Shown here one piece after another: positions 27,846 to 35,397 of a stretch of DNA of 50,967 bases. Position numbers and translations under genes: made by a program. Source of the stretch: Xanthomonas arboricola (GTDB taxonomy: Bacteria; Pseudomonadota; Gammaproteobacteria; Xanthomonadales; Xanthomonadaceae); contig NZ_QREM01000007.1 of the NCBI RefSeq assembly GCF_003353015.1, forward strand, positions 973,006 through 1,023,972, given 5' to 3'. Position 1 is the stretch's first letter. Every line of letters starts with the position of its first letter. A model generated the notes under the pieces. The model did not search any database. It was not told where the DNA came from and was given only the letters and a program-made list of their open reading frames with translations.

Positions 27846-28417
27846 CAATGCGCTCCGAGGGCTGTGAGCAACTGCGAGGTGTGAAACAGCGGCAATCCCA
27901 TCACGCCGGAATAGCTGCCGGACAGACGGCTGATGAAACGTTCGGCGCGGCCTTGAATCGCATAGGCACCGGCCTTGCCCATCGGCTCGCCGCACGCCAC
28001 ATAGGCGGCGATCTGCGCAGCATCGAGTGGCGCGAAAGTCACCTCCGACACCACCAGGGCCTGCACCGGCGCGCGTTGTGCGCAGACTAGAACCACGGCC
28101 GTGAGTACCTGGTGGGTGCGCCCGGACAGCAGGCTCAGCATGGCGATCGCATCGTCCGCATCGACCGGCTTGCCGAACACCCGCTCGCCCAGCACCACTT
28201 CGGTATCGGAGCCGAGCACGATCGCGTCGGGGTCGCCGGCCTGCACCTGCGCCAGGCCGGCACGCGCCTTGTCCAGCGCAACGCGCTGCACGTACTGCGC
28301 AGGCGATTCGTCGGCGGCGCGCAGTTCGGGCACGTCCAGTTGCAGGGTCTGGAACGGCACATCCAGGCGTTGCAGCAATTCTTGTCGGCGCGGCGACCGG
28401 GAGGCGAGATAGAGCAT
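27845..28417 (-). CDS. maf: Maf-family nucleoside triphosphate pyrophosphatase
   Basis: A 190-residue Maf/YhdE protein. The family hydrolyses dTTP, UTP and modified nucleotides to monophosphates, acting as house-cleaning enzymes; overproduction elsewhere inhibits septation. The N-terminal [12 protein letters not shown] motif, ALDKARAG, the catalytic [20 protein letters not shown] and [16 protein letters not shown] blocks are all present. [11 protein letters not shown] near the C-terminus matches the dTTP/UTP subgroup. The ATG at 28417 gives a standard length. The gene overlaps rng by one base and lies downstream of rlmH in the ancestral order. Confidence 0.94.
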   Translation of the reverse strand: MLYLASRSPRRQELLQRLDVPFQTLQLDVPELRAADESPAQYVQRVALDKARAGLAQVQAGDPDAIVLGSDTEVVLGERVFGKPVDADDAIAMLSLLSGRTHQVLTAVVLVCAQRAPVQALVVSEVTFAPLDAAQIAAYVACGEPMGKAGAYAIQGRAERFISRLSGSYSGVMGLPLFHTSQLLTALGAH

Positions 28418-28539
28418 CCGTCCAGCATACCTGTTGCTCCTCCCCGCCCGCTTGCCGATCTAGGCGGCAGTGGTCGCGTTCGACTCACAACATGTTCATC
28501 GAAGCGGCAACACGCTTCCGGCACAGACAAGGAGATCGC

Positions 28540-29271
28540 ATGCGTACCATCCTCAAACCGTTGTTGCTGGCCCTGTCCATCGCTGCCGGAACCGCCATGA
28601 CCGCCCACGCCCAGACGCCGAGCTACACCATTCCCAACGATGGCACGCTGCTCAACGTGTCGGCCGAGGCCGAGGCCAAGCGCATCCCGGACATCGCCAC
28701 GCTGTCGGCCGGCGTGGTCACCCAGGCTGCCGACGGCAACGCCGCCATGCGCCAGAACGCCGAGCAGATGAGCAAGGTCATGGCTGCGATCAAGGCGGCC
28801 GGCATCGCCGACAAGGACGTGCAGACCACCGGCATCAACCTCAGCCCGCAATACATCTACAAGGAGAACCAGGCGCCCAGGATCAACGGCTACCAGGCCA
28901 GCAACACGGTCAGCCTCAAGGTCCGCGACATCTCGCGCCTGGGCAAGGTACTGGACGCGCTGGTCGCCCAGGGTGCCAACGACATCAACGGCCCCAGCTT
29001 CTCGGTCGACCAGCCCGAGCCAGCGTATGACGAAGCCCGCGTGGCCGCCCTGAAGAAGGCCCAGGCCCGCGCCGACACCTACGCCAAGTCGCTCGGCCTG
29101 AAGGTACGCCGCATCGTCAGCATCTCCGAAGGCCGCAGCGGCGGCGGCGTGCGCCCGATGATGATGGCCGCCTCGATGCGCTCGGCCAAGGCCGAGATGG
29201 ACACCCAGGTCGCCCCGGGCGAGAGCACCTTGTCGATCAACCTGGACGTGACCTTCGAGCTGGGTCGCTGA
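28540..29271 (+). CDS. SIMPL-domain (DUF541) periplasmic protein
   Basis: A 243-residue exported protein with a single SIMPL/DUF541 domain, related to E. coli YggE, BP26 of Brucella and similar oligomeric periplasmic proteins linked to oxidative-stress tolerance. The signal peptide MRTILKPLLLALSIAAGTAM ends at AHA-Q. LNVSAEAEAKRIPDIATLSAGV is the domain start, and YQASNTVSLKVRDISRLGKVLDALV the middle. The ATG at 28540 follows AAGGAG with good spacing. It is plus-strand, opposite the surrounding maf-rng cluster, and ends at a clear terminator. Confidence 0.9.
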   Translation: MRTILKPLLLALSIAAGTAMTAHAQTPSYTIPNDGTLLNVSAEAEAKRIPDIATLSAGVVTQAADGNAAMRQNAEQMSKVMAAIKAAGIADKDVQTTGINLSPQYIYKENQAPRINGYQASNTVSLKVRDISRLGKVLDALVAQGANDINGPSFSVDQPEPAYDEARVAALKKAQARADTYAKSLGLKVRRIVSISEGRSGGGVRPMMMAASMRSAKAEMDTQVAPGESTLSINLDVTFELGR

Positions 29272-29304
29272 CCCAGCCGCAATCGCGTTCGCTGTGATTT
29301 CCAG

Positions 29305-29332
29305 ACTGCCCTCCTCGAGGGCAGTTTTTTTT
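29305..29332 (+). terminator. Intrinsic terminator after the SIMPL gene
   Basis: A 9-bp stem ACTGCCCTC/GAGGGCAGT with a CTC loop runs straight into eight Ts. It begins 34 bases after the stop codon. Confidence 0.92.
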
Positions 29333-29574
29333 GGGGGCACGCCGCAAGTTCCGGCACCTGGCCTTGCGATGCCGCCGGTCCTTCGAACCGCACGAGCCTG
29401 CGCCGCCGACTCATCTGTGCGGATCGCGGCAACCGGGCGAGTCAGCCAGCCGACCTCCAGCGCTTCGAAATCACTTGTGCCCGTGCAAAGGGCGCGGTAA
29501 ACCTACGCTACCGGATGGTGTAGTGCGTCCGGGTCGCGCTGGTCCTTTCCGCAGTTCCGTTGAGGAGGTGGATG

Positions 29575-30243
29575 ATGGTTCGCACGCAATCCCAGGTTTC
29601 TTCCCGATCCACAGGCATCGACAGCTCGCGCGTCCTGGCGATGAGCACGGCGGTGGCCCTGCATCTGCTGGCCGGCGGGCTGTTGTTGATTCCGCTCTCG
29701 TACCGGGCGGTTCCGCAGCCGCCCACGCCGAAAGAGCGCTGGGTCATGCCCGTCACCATCGCGACGCCACCACCGCCGCTGGTCGAGATCAAGCGGGAGC
29801 TCACGCCGAAGGTGCCGCACACACCGCCGACCACGGTCCCGGTGCCGGTGCAGACCCCGTTGATCAGTCAGCCGGCCGTGGTCGAGGACGCAGCGGTCGC
29901 CTTGCCTGCAGTCACGGACGCGGTCACCGACAGCGCGCCGGCGATTGCCGCACCCAGCGGCCCGGTCGAGGCAGGCCAGTTGCACTACCTGAGCTCGCCG
30001 GCGCCCAGTTACCCGGTGGCGGCCTTGCGTGCCGGGCAGCAGGGCACGGTCCTGCTGCGCGTGTTGGTCGGCACCGATGGCCGCCCGGCCGAGGTGAGCG
30101 TGCAGACCAGCAGCGGTCATCGTGCACTCGACCTGGCCGCACGCAGCCAGGTGCTGCGCAGCTGGCGCTTCCAGCCGGCGATGCAGAACGGCCAGGCCGT
30201 GCAGGCGTATGGCCTGGTGCCGGTGAGTTTTTCGTTGGATTGA
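29575..30243 (+). CDS. TonB-family energy-transducer-like protein
   Basis: A 222-residue single-pass inner-membrane protein. One N-terminal helix (about 26-44, MSTAVALHLLAGGLLLIPLS) is followed by a proline-rich periplasmic spacer (TPPPPLVEIKRELTPKVPHTPP). The C-terminal TonB domain is PSYPVAALRAGQQGTVLLRVLVGTDGRP with the RSWRFQPAMQNG motif. It probably couples proton motive force to an outer-membrane receptor, but no exbB/exbD or receptor gene is nearby, so its partner is unknown. GAGGAGG lies upstream of two adjacent ATGs (29572 and 29575); the second has better spacing. Confidence 0.9.
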   Translation: MVRTQSQVSSRSTGIDSSRVLAMSTAVALHLLAGGLLLIPLSYRAVPQPPTPKERWVMPVTIATPPPPLVEIKRELTPKVPHTPPTTVPVPVQTPLISQPAVVEDAAVALPAVTDAVTDSAPAIAAPSGPVEAGQLHYLSSPAPSYPVAALRAGQQGTVLLRVLVGTDGRPAEVSVQTSSGHRALDLAARSQVLRSWRFQPAMQNGQAVQAYGLVPVSFSLD

Positions 30244-30593
30244 TGCGTCATCGCGTGCGGCGACCCGGATGCCCGGTCGCCGCAGCGTCGAGCGTTGCGC
30301 CGCAGACCCTGGCGCCTTGCCCACACCGCCCCGTTCCGGTGCCGACGGTGGCATCGGCTACACCGTCACGCCGCAGGATCGCCGGTCGCGTAGGCAACCG
30401 GCGCAATCGCGCGCGTCGCAAGGCGCGGTAGGCGGAACGATGGCCGGCGTGCAGCCATCGGCTGCGCCTGGCGGCGATCAGCTCCAATGCACTCGCGCAT
30501 CCAAGCGGTTGCTTTCCGGCATGGCTCCTCACGGCGCAGGCCTGCGTCGAGCCGAAGCAGCCACGCGCGGGGTCGGGCGACCGTATTTGCCAC
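30244..30593. other. Intergenic spacer between tonB-like gene and rlmH
   Basis: No gene is supported. A 10-bp stem with a nine-base loop at 30256-30284 (TGCGGCGACC/GGTCGCCGCA) lies 12 bases after the TonB-like stop and may act as a terminator, though it lacks a T-run. The remainder is GC-rich with several short CCGGC/GCCGG inversions and no clear promoter. Confidence 0.55.
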
Positions 30594-31064
30594 TTACGCG
30601 CGGTGGTACGGATGATTGGCCAGCATCGCCGCAGCGCGGTACAGCTGCTCGGCGACGATCAGGCGTACCAGCATGTGCGGCAGGGTCAACGGGCCGATCG
30701 ACCAGCTTTCGCTGGCGGTTTTCAGCACCTCGGCAGCGTGACCCTCGGGTCCGCCGATCAGGAATGCCAGATCGCGGCCCTGCCCGCGCCAGTGCTCCAT
30801 GCGCTGGGCCAGCTGCTCCGAACTGAGCGGGCGGCCGGGGATGTCGAGCGCGACCACGTAGGCGTTCTTTGGCAACGCGGCAAGCACGCGGCGGCCTTCG
30901 TCGTCGATCGCGCGTTGCCCATCGCGGCCCTTGCCGCGCAGGCCGGGTTCGATCTCGACCAGTTCCAGCGGCATCCAGTGCGAGAGACGTTTCTGGTATT
31001 CGGCAAAGCCCTGCGCCACCCAGGCCGGTGCGCGCTCGCCGGTGGCGATAAGTCGGCATTTCAT
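30594..31064 (-). CDS. rlmH: 23S rRNA pseudouridine-1915 N3-methyltransferase
   Basis: A 156-residue SPOUT-class enzyme that methylates pseudouridine 1915 in helix 69 of 23S rRNA, acting on assembled 70S ribosomes. The start MKCRLIATGER, the segment LDIPGRPLSSEQLAQRM and the knot SAM-binding loop LIGGPEGH (residues 102-109) are typical, as is the ending LPHMLVRLIVAEQLYRA...HPYHR. The ATG at 31064 gives 156 residues (E. coli 155); ATG at 31070 is less likely. Usually rsfS abuts it; here about 3 kb with a PhoX-like and a J-domain gene separate them. Confidence 0.96.
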   Translation of the reverse strand: MKCRLIATGERAPAWVAQGFAEYQKRLSHWMPLELVEIEPGLRGKGRDGQRAIDDEGRRVLAALPKNAYVVALDIPGRPLSSEQLAQRMEHWRGQGRDLAFLIGGPEGHAAEVLKTASESWSIGPLTLPHMLVRLIVAEQLYRAAAMLANHPYHRA

Positions 31065-31119
31065 GCCCACATGATATCCGCGTCACAGCTCGGGCATCGG
31101 ACCGGGATTGATCGCACCG

Positions 31120-31137
31120 GTGTCATGGTGCGGTTAC
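31120..31137 (+). promoter_or_regulatory. Candidate Pho box upstream of PhoX-like gene
   Basis: GTGTCAT-GGTG-CGGTTAC has the spacing of a PhoB direct repeat (two 7-mers separated by four bases). Half-sites match CTGTCAT at 6 of 7 and CTGTCAC at 5 of 7. It ends 49 bases before the phosphatase ATG. Confidence 0.4.
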
Positions 31138-31186
31138 AGCGGGCTTCTAGCGTCGGCCCACTACCCAGCCCGCAGGAGTCGTTTCG

Positions 31187-32728
31187 ATGCCGATTTTCGA
31201 TCCCGCCCGCCGCCAGGTGCTCAAGGGCAGCGCGGCCGTGATGGCCGCCGGTGCGCTTGGCAGTTTGAGCGCGCTGCAATCGCGCCAGGCCCAGGCCGCC
31301 AACAGCGCCTCGCCGCCGCTGCAACTGGCCCCGGTGCCAAGCCGTTATGGCCCGCTCGCGCCGGTCGCCGACCAGAGCACCGGCTTGCCGTTGCTGCAGC
31401 TGCCGCGCGGTTTCAGCTACCGCTCGTTCGGCTGGAGCGGCGATCGCATGGACGATGGCCAGCCCTGCCCCGACCGCCATGACGGCATGGCCGTGGTCGG
31501 CCTGCGTCGGCCGGACTGGCGTCCGGGCAGCGACCCGCTGCGCGGCCTGGAGTATGTGCTGATCCGCAACCACGAACGCGGTGCGGCCACGCCGTTGCGC
31601 GCACCGGCGATGTACGACACCGGCATCGTCAGCGGCACCCAGCTGGCTGGCGGCGGCACCACCACGCTGAGTTACGGCCGCCGCGGCTGGGGCAGCCTGG
31701 AGCCGAGCCTGGGCGGCACGCTGGTCAACTGCGCCGGCGGCCCGACGCCATGGGGCACCTGGCTGAGCTGCGAAGAGATCAAGACCAATGCGGTGTCCAG
31801 CACCGGCCGCAAGCACGGCTACGTGTTCGAGGTCGACCCGGACAGCCACCGCACCACCGGTCGTCCGCTGGTGGGGCTGGGCCGCTTCAGCCATGAGGCG
31901 GTGGCGATCGATCCGCGCACCGGCATCGTCTATCTCACCGAGGACGACCGCAACAAGGCCGGCCTGTATCGTTTCATTCCCAACGACCGCCGTGGCCGGA
32001 ATGGCTCGCTGGAAAATGGCGGACGCCTGCAGGCCGCACGCGTGCGCGGACGGCGCAATGCCGATCTCACCGTGGCCAGCATCGGCCAGCAGTTCCAGCT
32101 GGAATGGGTGGACATCGACGAGCCGGATCTGGACAGCATCGCCGCGCCGGCCGGCTTTGCCGACATCGGCGCCAACGACACCCTGAGCGGGCCGTTTGCG
32201 CAGGCCTGGGCAGACGGCGCGCTGCGCATGAGCCGTGGCGAAGGCATCTGGTACAGCTACGGCAAGCTCTTCATCGTCGACACCAGCACCGGCGTGGATG
32301 CGCAGGGCCGCCGCGGTTACGGCAATGGTGCGGTGTGGGTGCTGGACCTGTTCACGCAGCGCCTGAGCGCGCTGTTCGTCAGCGGCAACCAGCTGGCCGC
32401 GCACAACCCGGACAACGTCACCGTCAGCGCGCGCGGCGGCGTGGTGCTGTGCGAAGACGGCGGCGAAAGCCCGGACGACTACGGCCCCGGCGCACGGCTG
32501 CTCGGGCTGACCCGCGGCGGCGAATCGTTCTACCTGGCCAAGAACAACGTGCAGCTCACCTCGCAGCAGATCGCCGATGCCGGCAAGACCATTGCCGAAG
32601 GCGATTACCGCGACACCGAGTTCTGCGGCGCCTGCTGGGACCCGCTGGCGCGCACCTTGTTCGTCAACATCCAGACACCGGGCATCACGCTGGCGATCAC
32701 CGGGCCGTGGGAGCGCGGGCCGTTGTAA
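31187..32728 (+). CDS. PhoX-family (DUF839) phosphatase-like protein
   Basis: A 513-residue exported protein related to PhoX, a calcium/iron-dependent alkaline phosphatase. The N-terminus has a Tat-type motif RRQVLKGSAAV (Arg8-Arg9), typical of PhoX. Family blocks include GLEYVLIRNHERG, GTLVNCAGGPTPWGTWLSCEE (key WGTWLSCEE), GYVFEVDP, GRFSHEAVAIDP and VYLTEDDRNKAGLYRFIPN, the last contributing metal-site acidic residues. NPDNVTVSARGGVVLCEDGG and the final LARTLFVNIQTPGITLAITGPW are also typical. The ATG at 31187 follows AGGAG. It is plus-strand, inserted between rlmH and rsfS. Whether it is an active phosphatase has to be tested. Confidence 0.88.
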   Translation: MPIFDPARRQVLKGSAAVMAAGALGSLSALQSRQAQAANSASPPLQLAPVPSRYGPLAPVADQSTGLPLLQLPRGFSYRSFGWSGDRMDDGQPCPDRHDGMAVVGLRRPDWRPGSDPLRGLEYVLIRNHERGAATPLRAPAMYDTGIVSGTQLAGGGTTTLSYGRRGWGSLEPSLGGTLVNCAGGPTPWGTWLSCEEIKTNAVSSTGRKHGYVFEVDPDSHRTTGRPLVGLGRFSHEAVAIDPRTGIVYLTEDDRNKAGLYRFIPNDRRGRNGSLENGGRLQAARVRGRRNADLTVASIGQQFQLEWVDIDEPDLDSIAAPAGFADIGANDTLSGPFAQAWADGALRMSRGEGIWYSYGKLFIVDTSTGVDAQGRRGYGNGAVWVLDLFTQRLSALFVSGNQLAAHNPDNVTVSARGGVVLCEDGGESPDDYGPGARLLGLTRGGESFYLAKNNVQLTSQQIADAGKTIAEGDYRDTEFCGACWDPLARTLFVNIQTPGITLAITGPWERGPL

Positions 32729-32757
32729 GCCTGTGCCCGCACGCTGGCCCACCCCTG

Positions 32758-32784
32758 CTGCCGAACGGATCGGCCGTTCGGCAG
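32758..32784 (+). terminator. Hairpin after PhoX-like gene
   Basis: A perfect 11-bp stem CTGCCGAACGG/CCGTTCGGCAG with loop ATCGG lies 30 bases after the stop. There is no T-run, so termination is plausible but not certain. Confidence 0.5.
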
Positions 32785-32926
32785 CGTTGCCCCTGGCGCT
32801 GGTCGATGCCGTGCATGCACGCGGCTGGCCTGCATGACCGGCAGCGTGTCCCACCCGGGCTGCGCAGCGCATGCGCTGACCGGCAGTGGCGCGTGTGCAA
32901 CCGGACCACGACGCGCGGAACCGCGA

Positions 32927-34051
32927 TCAGAACCAGGGCGGGTCGGACGCGTCGGACATGGCGCGCTGCAGCTTCAACCAGCGCTTGAGCGATTGCGCAT
33001 CTTCCAGCTCGCGCAGCTCCCGGCGCGTTTCCATCAGCTCGTCTTCGAGCTCGCGCTTGAGCTGGGCCATCAACCGGCCCAGTCGCTCGGGCCTGGGCCG
33101 CGCCGGCAGCTCCAGCCCGTATTCGGCGCAAAACTCGTCCGCTTGCTGCTGCAGCTGCTGCTGCAACTGCCTGCACTGCCGATCCAGTTCGCGGTTGTAC
33201 TCCTGCAGGCGTGCGGCACTCATCGCGTCGACACTGCGGGCGTCCATCAGGCCGATCTCGGCCTGCAGTTCGAGCAGGCCCAGCAGATCGCCGGCCTTGT
33301 AGGCCGCGTTGAGCCGCTGCATCAGGATGGTGCGCGCGGCGTGGTCGTCGGCGTCCCTGGCGCGGTCCGGATGCAGGTTACCGGCCAGCTTGCGATACAG
33401 CTCGCGCAGCGGCGGCGGCTCGGCATTCTCCCCCACCGCCTGTTTCTCGGCACGCTTGCGCCGTTGCGCGCGGCGTTGCTGTTGCTGCTGCTGTTGCGCG
33501 TGTTCGTGCTGGAGGCGCTCGCTGACGCGCGCGTAGAGCTCCTCGGGCGACTCGATGCCCTCCAGCTCGTCGGCATCCAGTCCGTAGGCCTGGCCGAGGA
33601 TCTGCTTCATCAGCGCATCGGATTCGGCCACTTCCTGGTCGTAACCGACGGCGCTGTGGCGATCGTAGATCGCGCGCAGTGCCTCGTGGCCGGCTTCGAT
33701 CAGCGGGGCGGCGATATCGCACAGCAGCTCGGACAGGAAGGCGCGGTCGGCCTTGCCCAACTTGACCGTGGCATGCGCGCGGTCGAGCGCTTCGACCAGC
33801 GCGATGTCGGCCGCGCCGCGGTGGTCGAGCAAGGGCTGCAGTTCGGCGTGGTAACGCTCGCGCCATTGCGAGCGTGCAAGCTGCCAGGCCTGCAGGTCGG
33901 CGCGATGCCGTTCCAGGTCGCGCAGCAGGCGGTCAAAGCGCTTGCGTGCCGGCGACAGCGGCGCGCCGGCCGGCTGCCCGGGCTGGCTGCGCAGCTGTTG
34001 CAGCGCCTGCGCGGCAGGCGCATCGGTCGGCGGTCGGGCATTGCGTGGCAT
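32927..34051 (-). CDS. J-domain-containing protein of unknown role
   Basis: A 374-residue, highly charged helical protein. A J-domain-like segment is seen around LRELYRKLAGNLHPDRARDA with the HPD tripeptide at residues 227-229, followed by ARTILMQRLNAAYKAGDLLGLLEL. Unlike classical DnaJ the domain is internal, behind a long helical N-terminus, a run of seven glutamines (186-192) and a basic patch. The C-terminus is coiled-coil with more Gln repeats. It probably recruits an Hsp70, but partner and client are unknown. The ATG at 34051 is preferred; a GTG at 34066 would overlap the rsfS stop as GTGA, which also suggests coupling to rsfS. Confidence 0.85.
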   Translation of the reverse strand: MPRNARPPTDAPAAQALQQLRSQPGQPAGAPLSPARKRFDRLLRDLERHRADLQAWQLARSQWRERYHAELQPLLDHRGAADIALVEALDRAHATVKLGKADRAFLSELLCDIAAPLIEAGHEALRAIYDRHSAVGYDQEVAESDALMKQILGQAYGLDADELEGIESPEELYARVSERLQHEHAQQQQQQQRRAQRRKRAEKQAVGENAEPPPLRELYRKLAGNLHPDRARDADDHAARTILMQRLNAAYKAGDLLGLLELQAEIGLMDARSVDAMSAARLQEYNRELDRQCRQLQQQLQQQADEFCAEYGLELPARPRPERLGRLMAQLKRELEDELMETRRELRELEDAQSLKRWLKLQRAMSDASDPPWF

Positions 34052-34062
34052 GCCCGGCTCAC

Positions 34063-34482
34063 TCACTCTTCGGGATCGGCGTCCGCGTCGTCCGGACGCT
34101 GGTCGCCTACTGTCCACAGGCGCTCCAGTGCATAGAACTCGCGCACGCGCGGCAGCATCACATGCACCACCACATCGCCCAGGTCCACCAGCACCCACTC
34201 GGCCTCGCGCTCGCCTTCCACGCCCAGCGGCATCACGTCCAGCCGCTTGGCGAACTTGACCACTTCTTCGGCGATCGACTTGACGTGGCGGGTCGAGGTA
34301 CCCGAGGCGACCACCATGTAGTCGCAGACGCTGGACTTGCCGCGCACATCGATCTCGACCACGTCCTTGGCTTTCAGCTCCTCCACGGCCTCGCGCACGG
34401 TGGCCAACAGGGCCGGCACGGACGGCGGCGGATTCGGAATGGAGGTCTTGATGACTTGGGCTTGGGTGGTCAAAGCGGGCAA
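34063..34482 (-). CDS. rsfS: Ribosome silencing factor RsfS
   Basis: A 139-residue DUF143/Iojap protein that binds uL14 on the 50S subunit and blocks subunit joining during starvation. The conserved core is KAKDVVEIDVRGKSSVCDYMVVASGTS (key DVR, CDYMVVASGTS), then RHVKSIAEEV and the hallmark EWVLVDLGDVVVHVMLP and REFYALERLW. No ATG exists in the N-terminal part; TTG at 34482 or TTG at 34473 (LTTQAQ) are the possible starts, and I use 34482. nadD ends 48 bases upstream on the same strand, as usual. TATAAT at about 34501-34506 (minus strand) might be a -10 element but has no clear -35. Confidence 0.93.
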   Translation of the reverse strand: MPALTTQAQVIKTSIPNPPPSVPALLATVREAVEELKAKDVVEIDVRGKSSVCDYMVVASGTSTRHVKSIAEEVVKFAKRLDVMPLGVEGEREAEWVLVDLGDVVVHVMLPRVREFYALERLWTVGDQRPDDADADPEE

Positions 34483-34530
34483 CTCGATGGAATTGGCGTG
34501 AATTATAGGCCGGTCCGGGCGGGCGCGTGT

Positions 34531-35397
34531 TCAGCCGGTCGGCCGGGCCTGCCCGTAGAGGCCTTCCTGCACGATAAACGCCGCCACCGGCGCCGGCAGC
34601 AGCGCCTGCCAGGCGCCGCCGCTGGCGATGCGCGAGCGCACCGCGCTGGCCGATTCGCTGCGTAACGGCTGCTGCAGCGACCACAGGCGGCCGGCCGGCG
34701 AGGTGCCCAGGTCGCCGGCCCTGTCGGCCCAGCGGCCCTGCACCGCTGCGGCAAGCTGCGGCGCGTCGGCCAGGTCCAGGGGGGCGCCCGGACGTGCGGC
34801 GATGACGAAATGCGCCAGCCCGAACAAGGCCTGCCACTGGTGCCAGCCGCTCAGCCCGATAAAGGCATCGGCACCGAGAAGCCAGGCGATCGGTGTCGTC
34901 GGGCCGAGCTCGTCGCGCAGTTCGCGCAAGGTCTCCACGGTGTAGGACGGTGCGCCACCGTGGCTGGCGCGGCGCAGTTCGCGGGTGTCGAGCACCAGAT
35001 CTGGTGTATCGGCCAGCGCCAGCTCCAGCATGTGCGCACGCTGTGCGGCGCTGGCGCCGGGTGCGGGACGGTGCGGCGGGTCGGCGGCGGGCACCAGGTG
35101 GACCAGCGCGCCCAGCTCGTCGCGCGCGGCGCAGGCGATGGCGAGGTGGCCCAGGTGGACCGGATCGAAGGTGCCGCCGTAGTAGAGGTGAGGCCGGGAA
35201 TCGGGAATCGGGATTGGGGAATCGCAAGAGCGCGGGTTCGGCGCTGCCGGGTGGGCGTTGGTGGGCGGCGAGGTGCGGGCCGCGCTGCCGGGGGTGGCCG
35301 CAGCTGTGGCCTGGCCGGGGGGGATGCTGCGTGAGGAGACGGGTCGCGCATCTTTGGCGCAGGCGCGATCACCGGGGGCGGCATCGCCGGCGTTCAC
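34531..35397 (-). CDS. nadD: Nicotinate-nucleotide adenylyltransferase
   Basis: Converts nicotinate mononucleotide and ATP to deamido-NAD in NAD synthesis. The nucleotidyltransferase motif GTFDPVHLGH is intact, followed by PAADPPHRPAPGASAAQRAHML and GADAFIGLSGWHQW; the second nucleotide-binding motif reads SASAVRSRI. No ATG, GTG or TTG occurs close to the motif in this frame. The only good start is a GTG at 35397, which overlaps the holA stop as GTGA. It predicts 288 residues with a 70-residue Pro/Ala/Ser-rich N-terminal extension that translates a GGGAATC repeat, whereas the family is usually about 215-225 residues. Enzyme identity is secure; the start is not. Confidence 0.92.
   Translation of the reverse strand: MNAGDAAPGDRACAKDARPVSSRSIPPGQATAAATPGSAARTSPPTNAHPAAPNPRSCDSPIPIPDSRPHLYYGGTFDPVHLGHLAIACAARDELGALVHLVPAADPPHRPAPGASAAQRAHMLELALADTPDLVLDTRELRRASHGGAPSYTVETLRELRDELGPTTPIAWLLGADAFIGLSGWHQWQALFGLAHFVIAARPGAPLDLADAPQLAAAVQGRWADRAGDLGTSPAGRLWSLQQPLRSESASAVRSRIASGGAWQALLPAPVAAFIVQEGLYGQARPTG
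35189..35222. repeat. GGGAATC repeat at the 5' end of nadD
   Basis: A tandem GGGAATCGGGAATC followed by GGGATTGGGGAATC lies immediately before the codons for the nadD nucleotide-binding motif. It is the same family as the copies near 19604-19838 and 26197-26341. Confidence 0.82.

Noticed and set aside
34501..34506. A TATAAT on the minus strand before rsfS
   Set aside because: There is no recognisable -35 element at the right distance and rsfS is expected to be co-transcribed with nadD, so I did not list it as a promoter.
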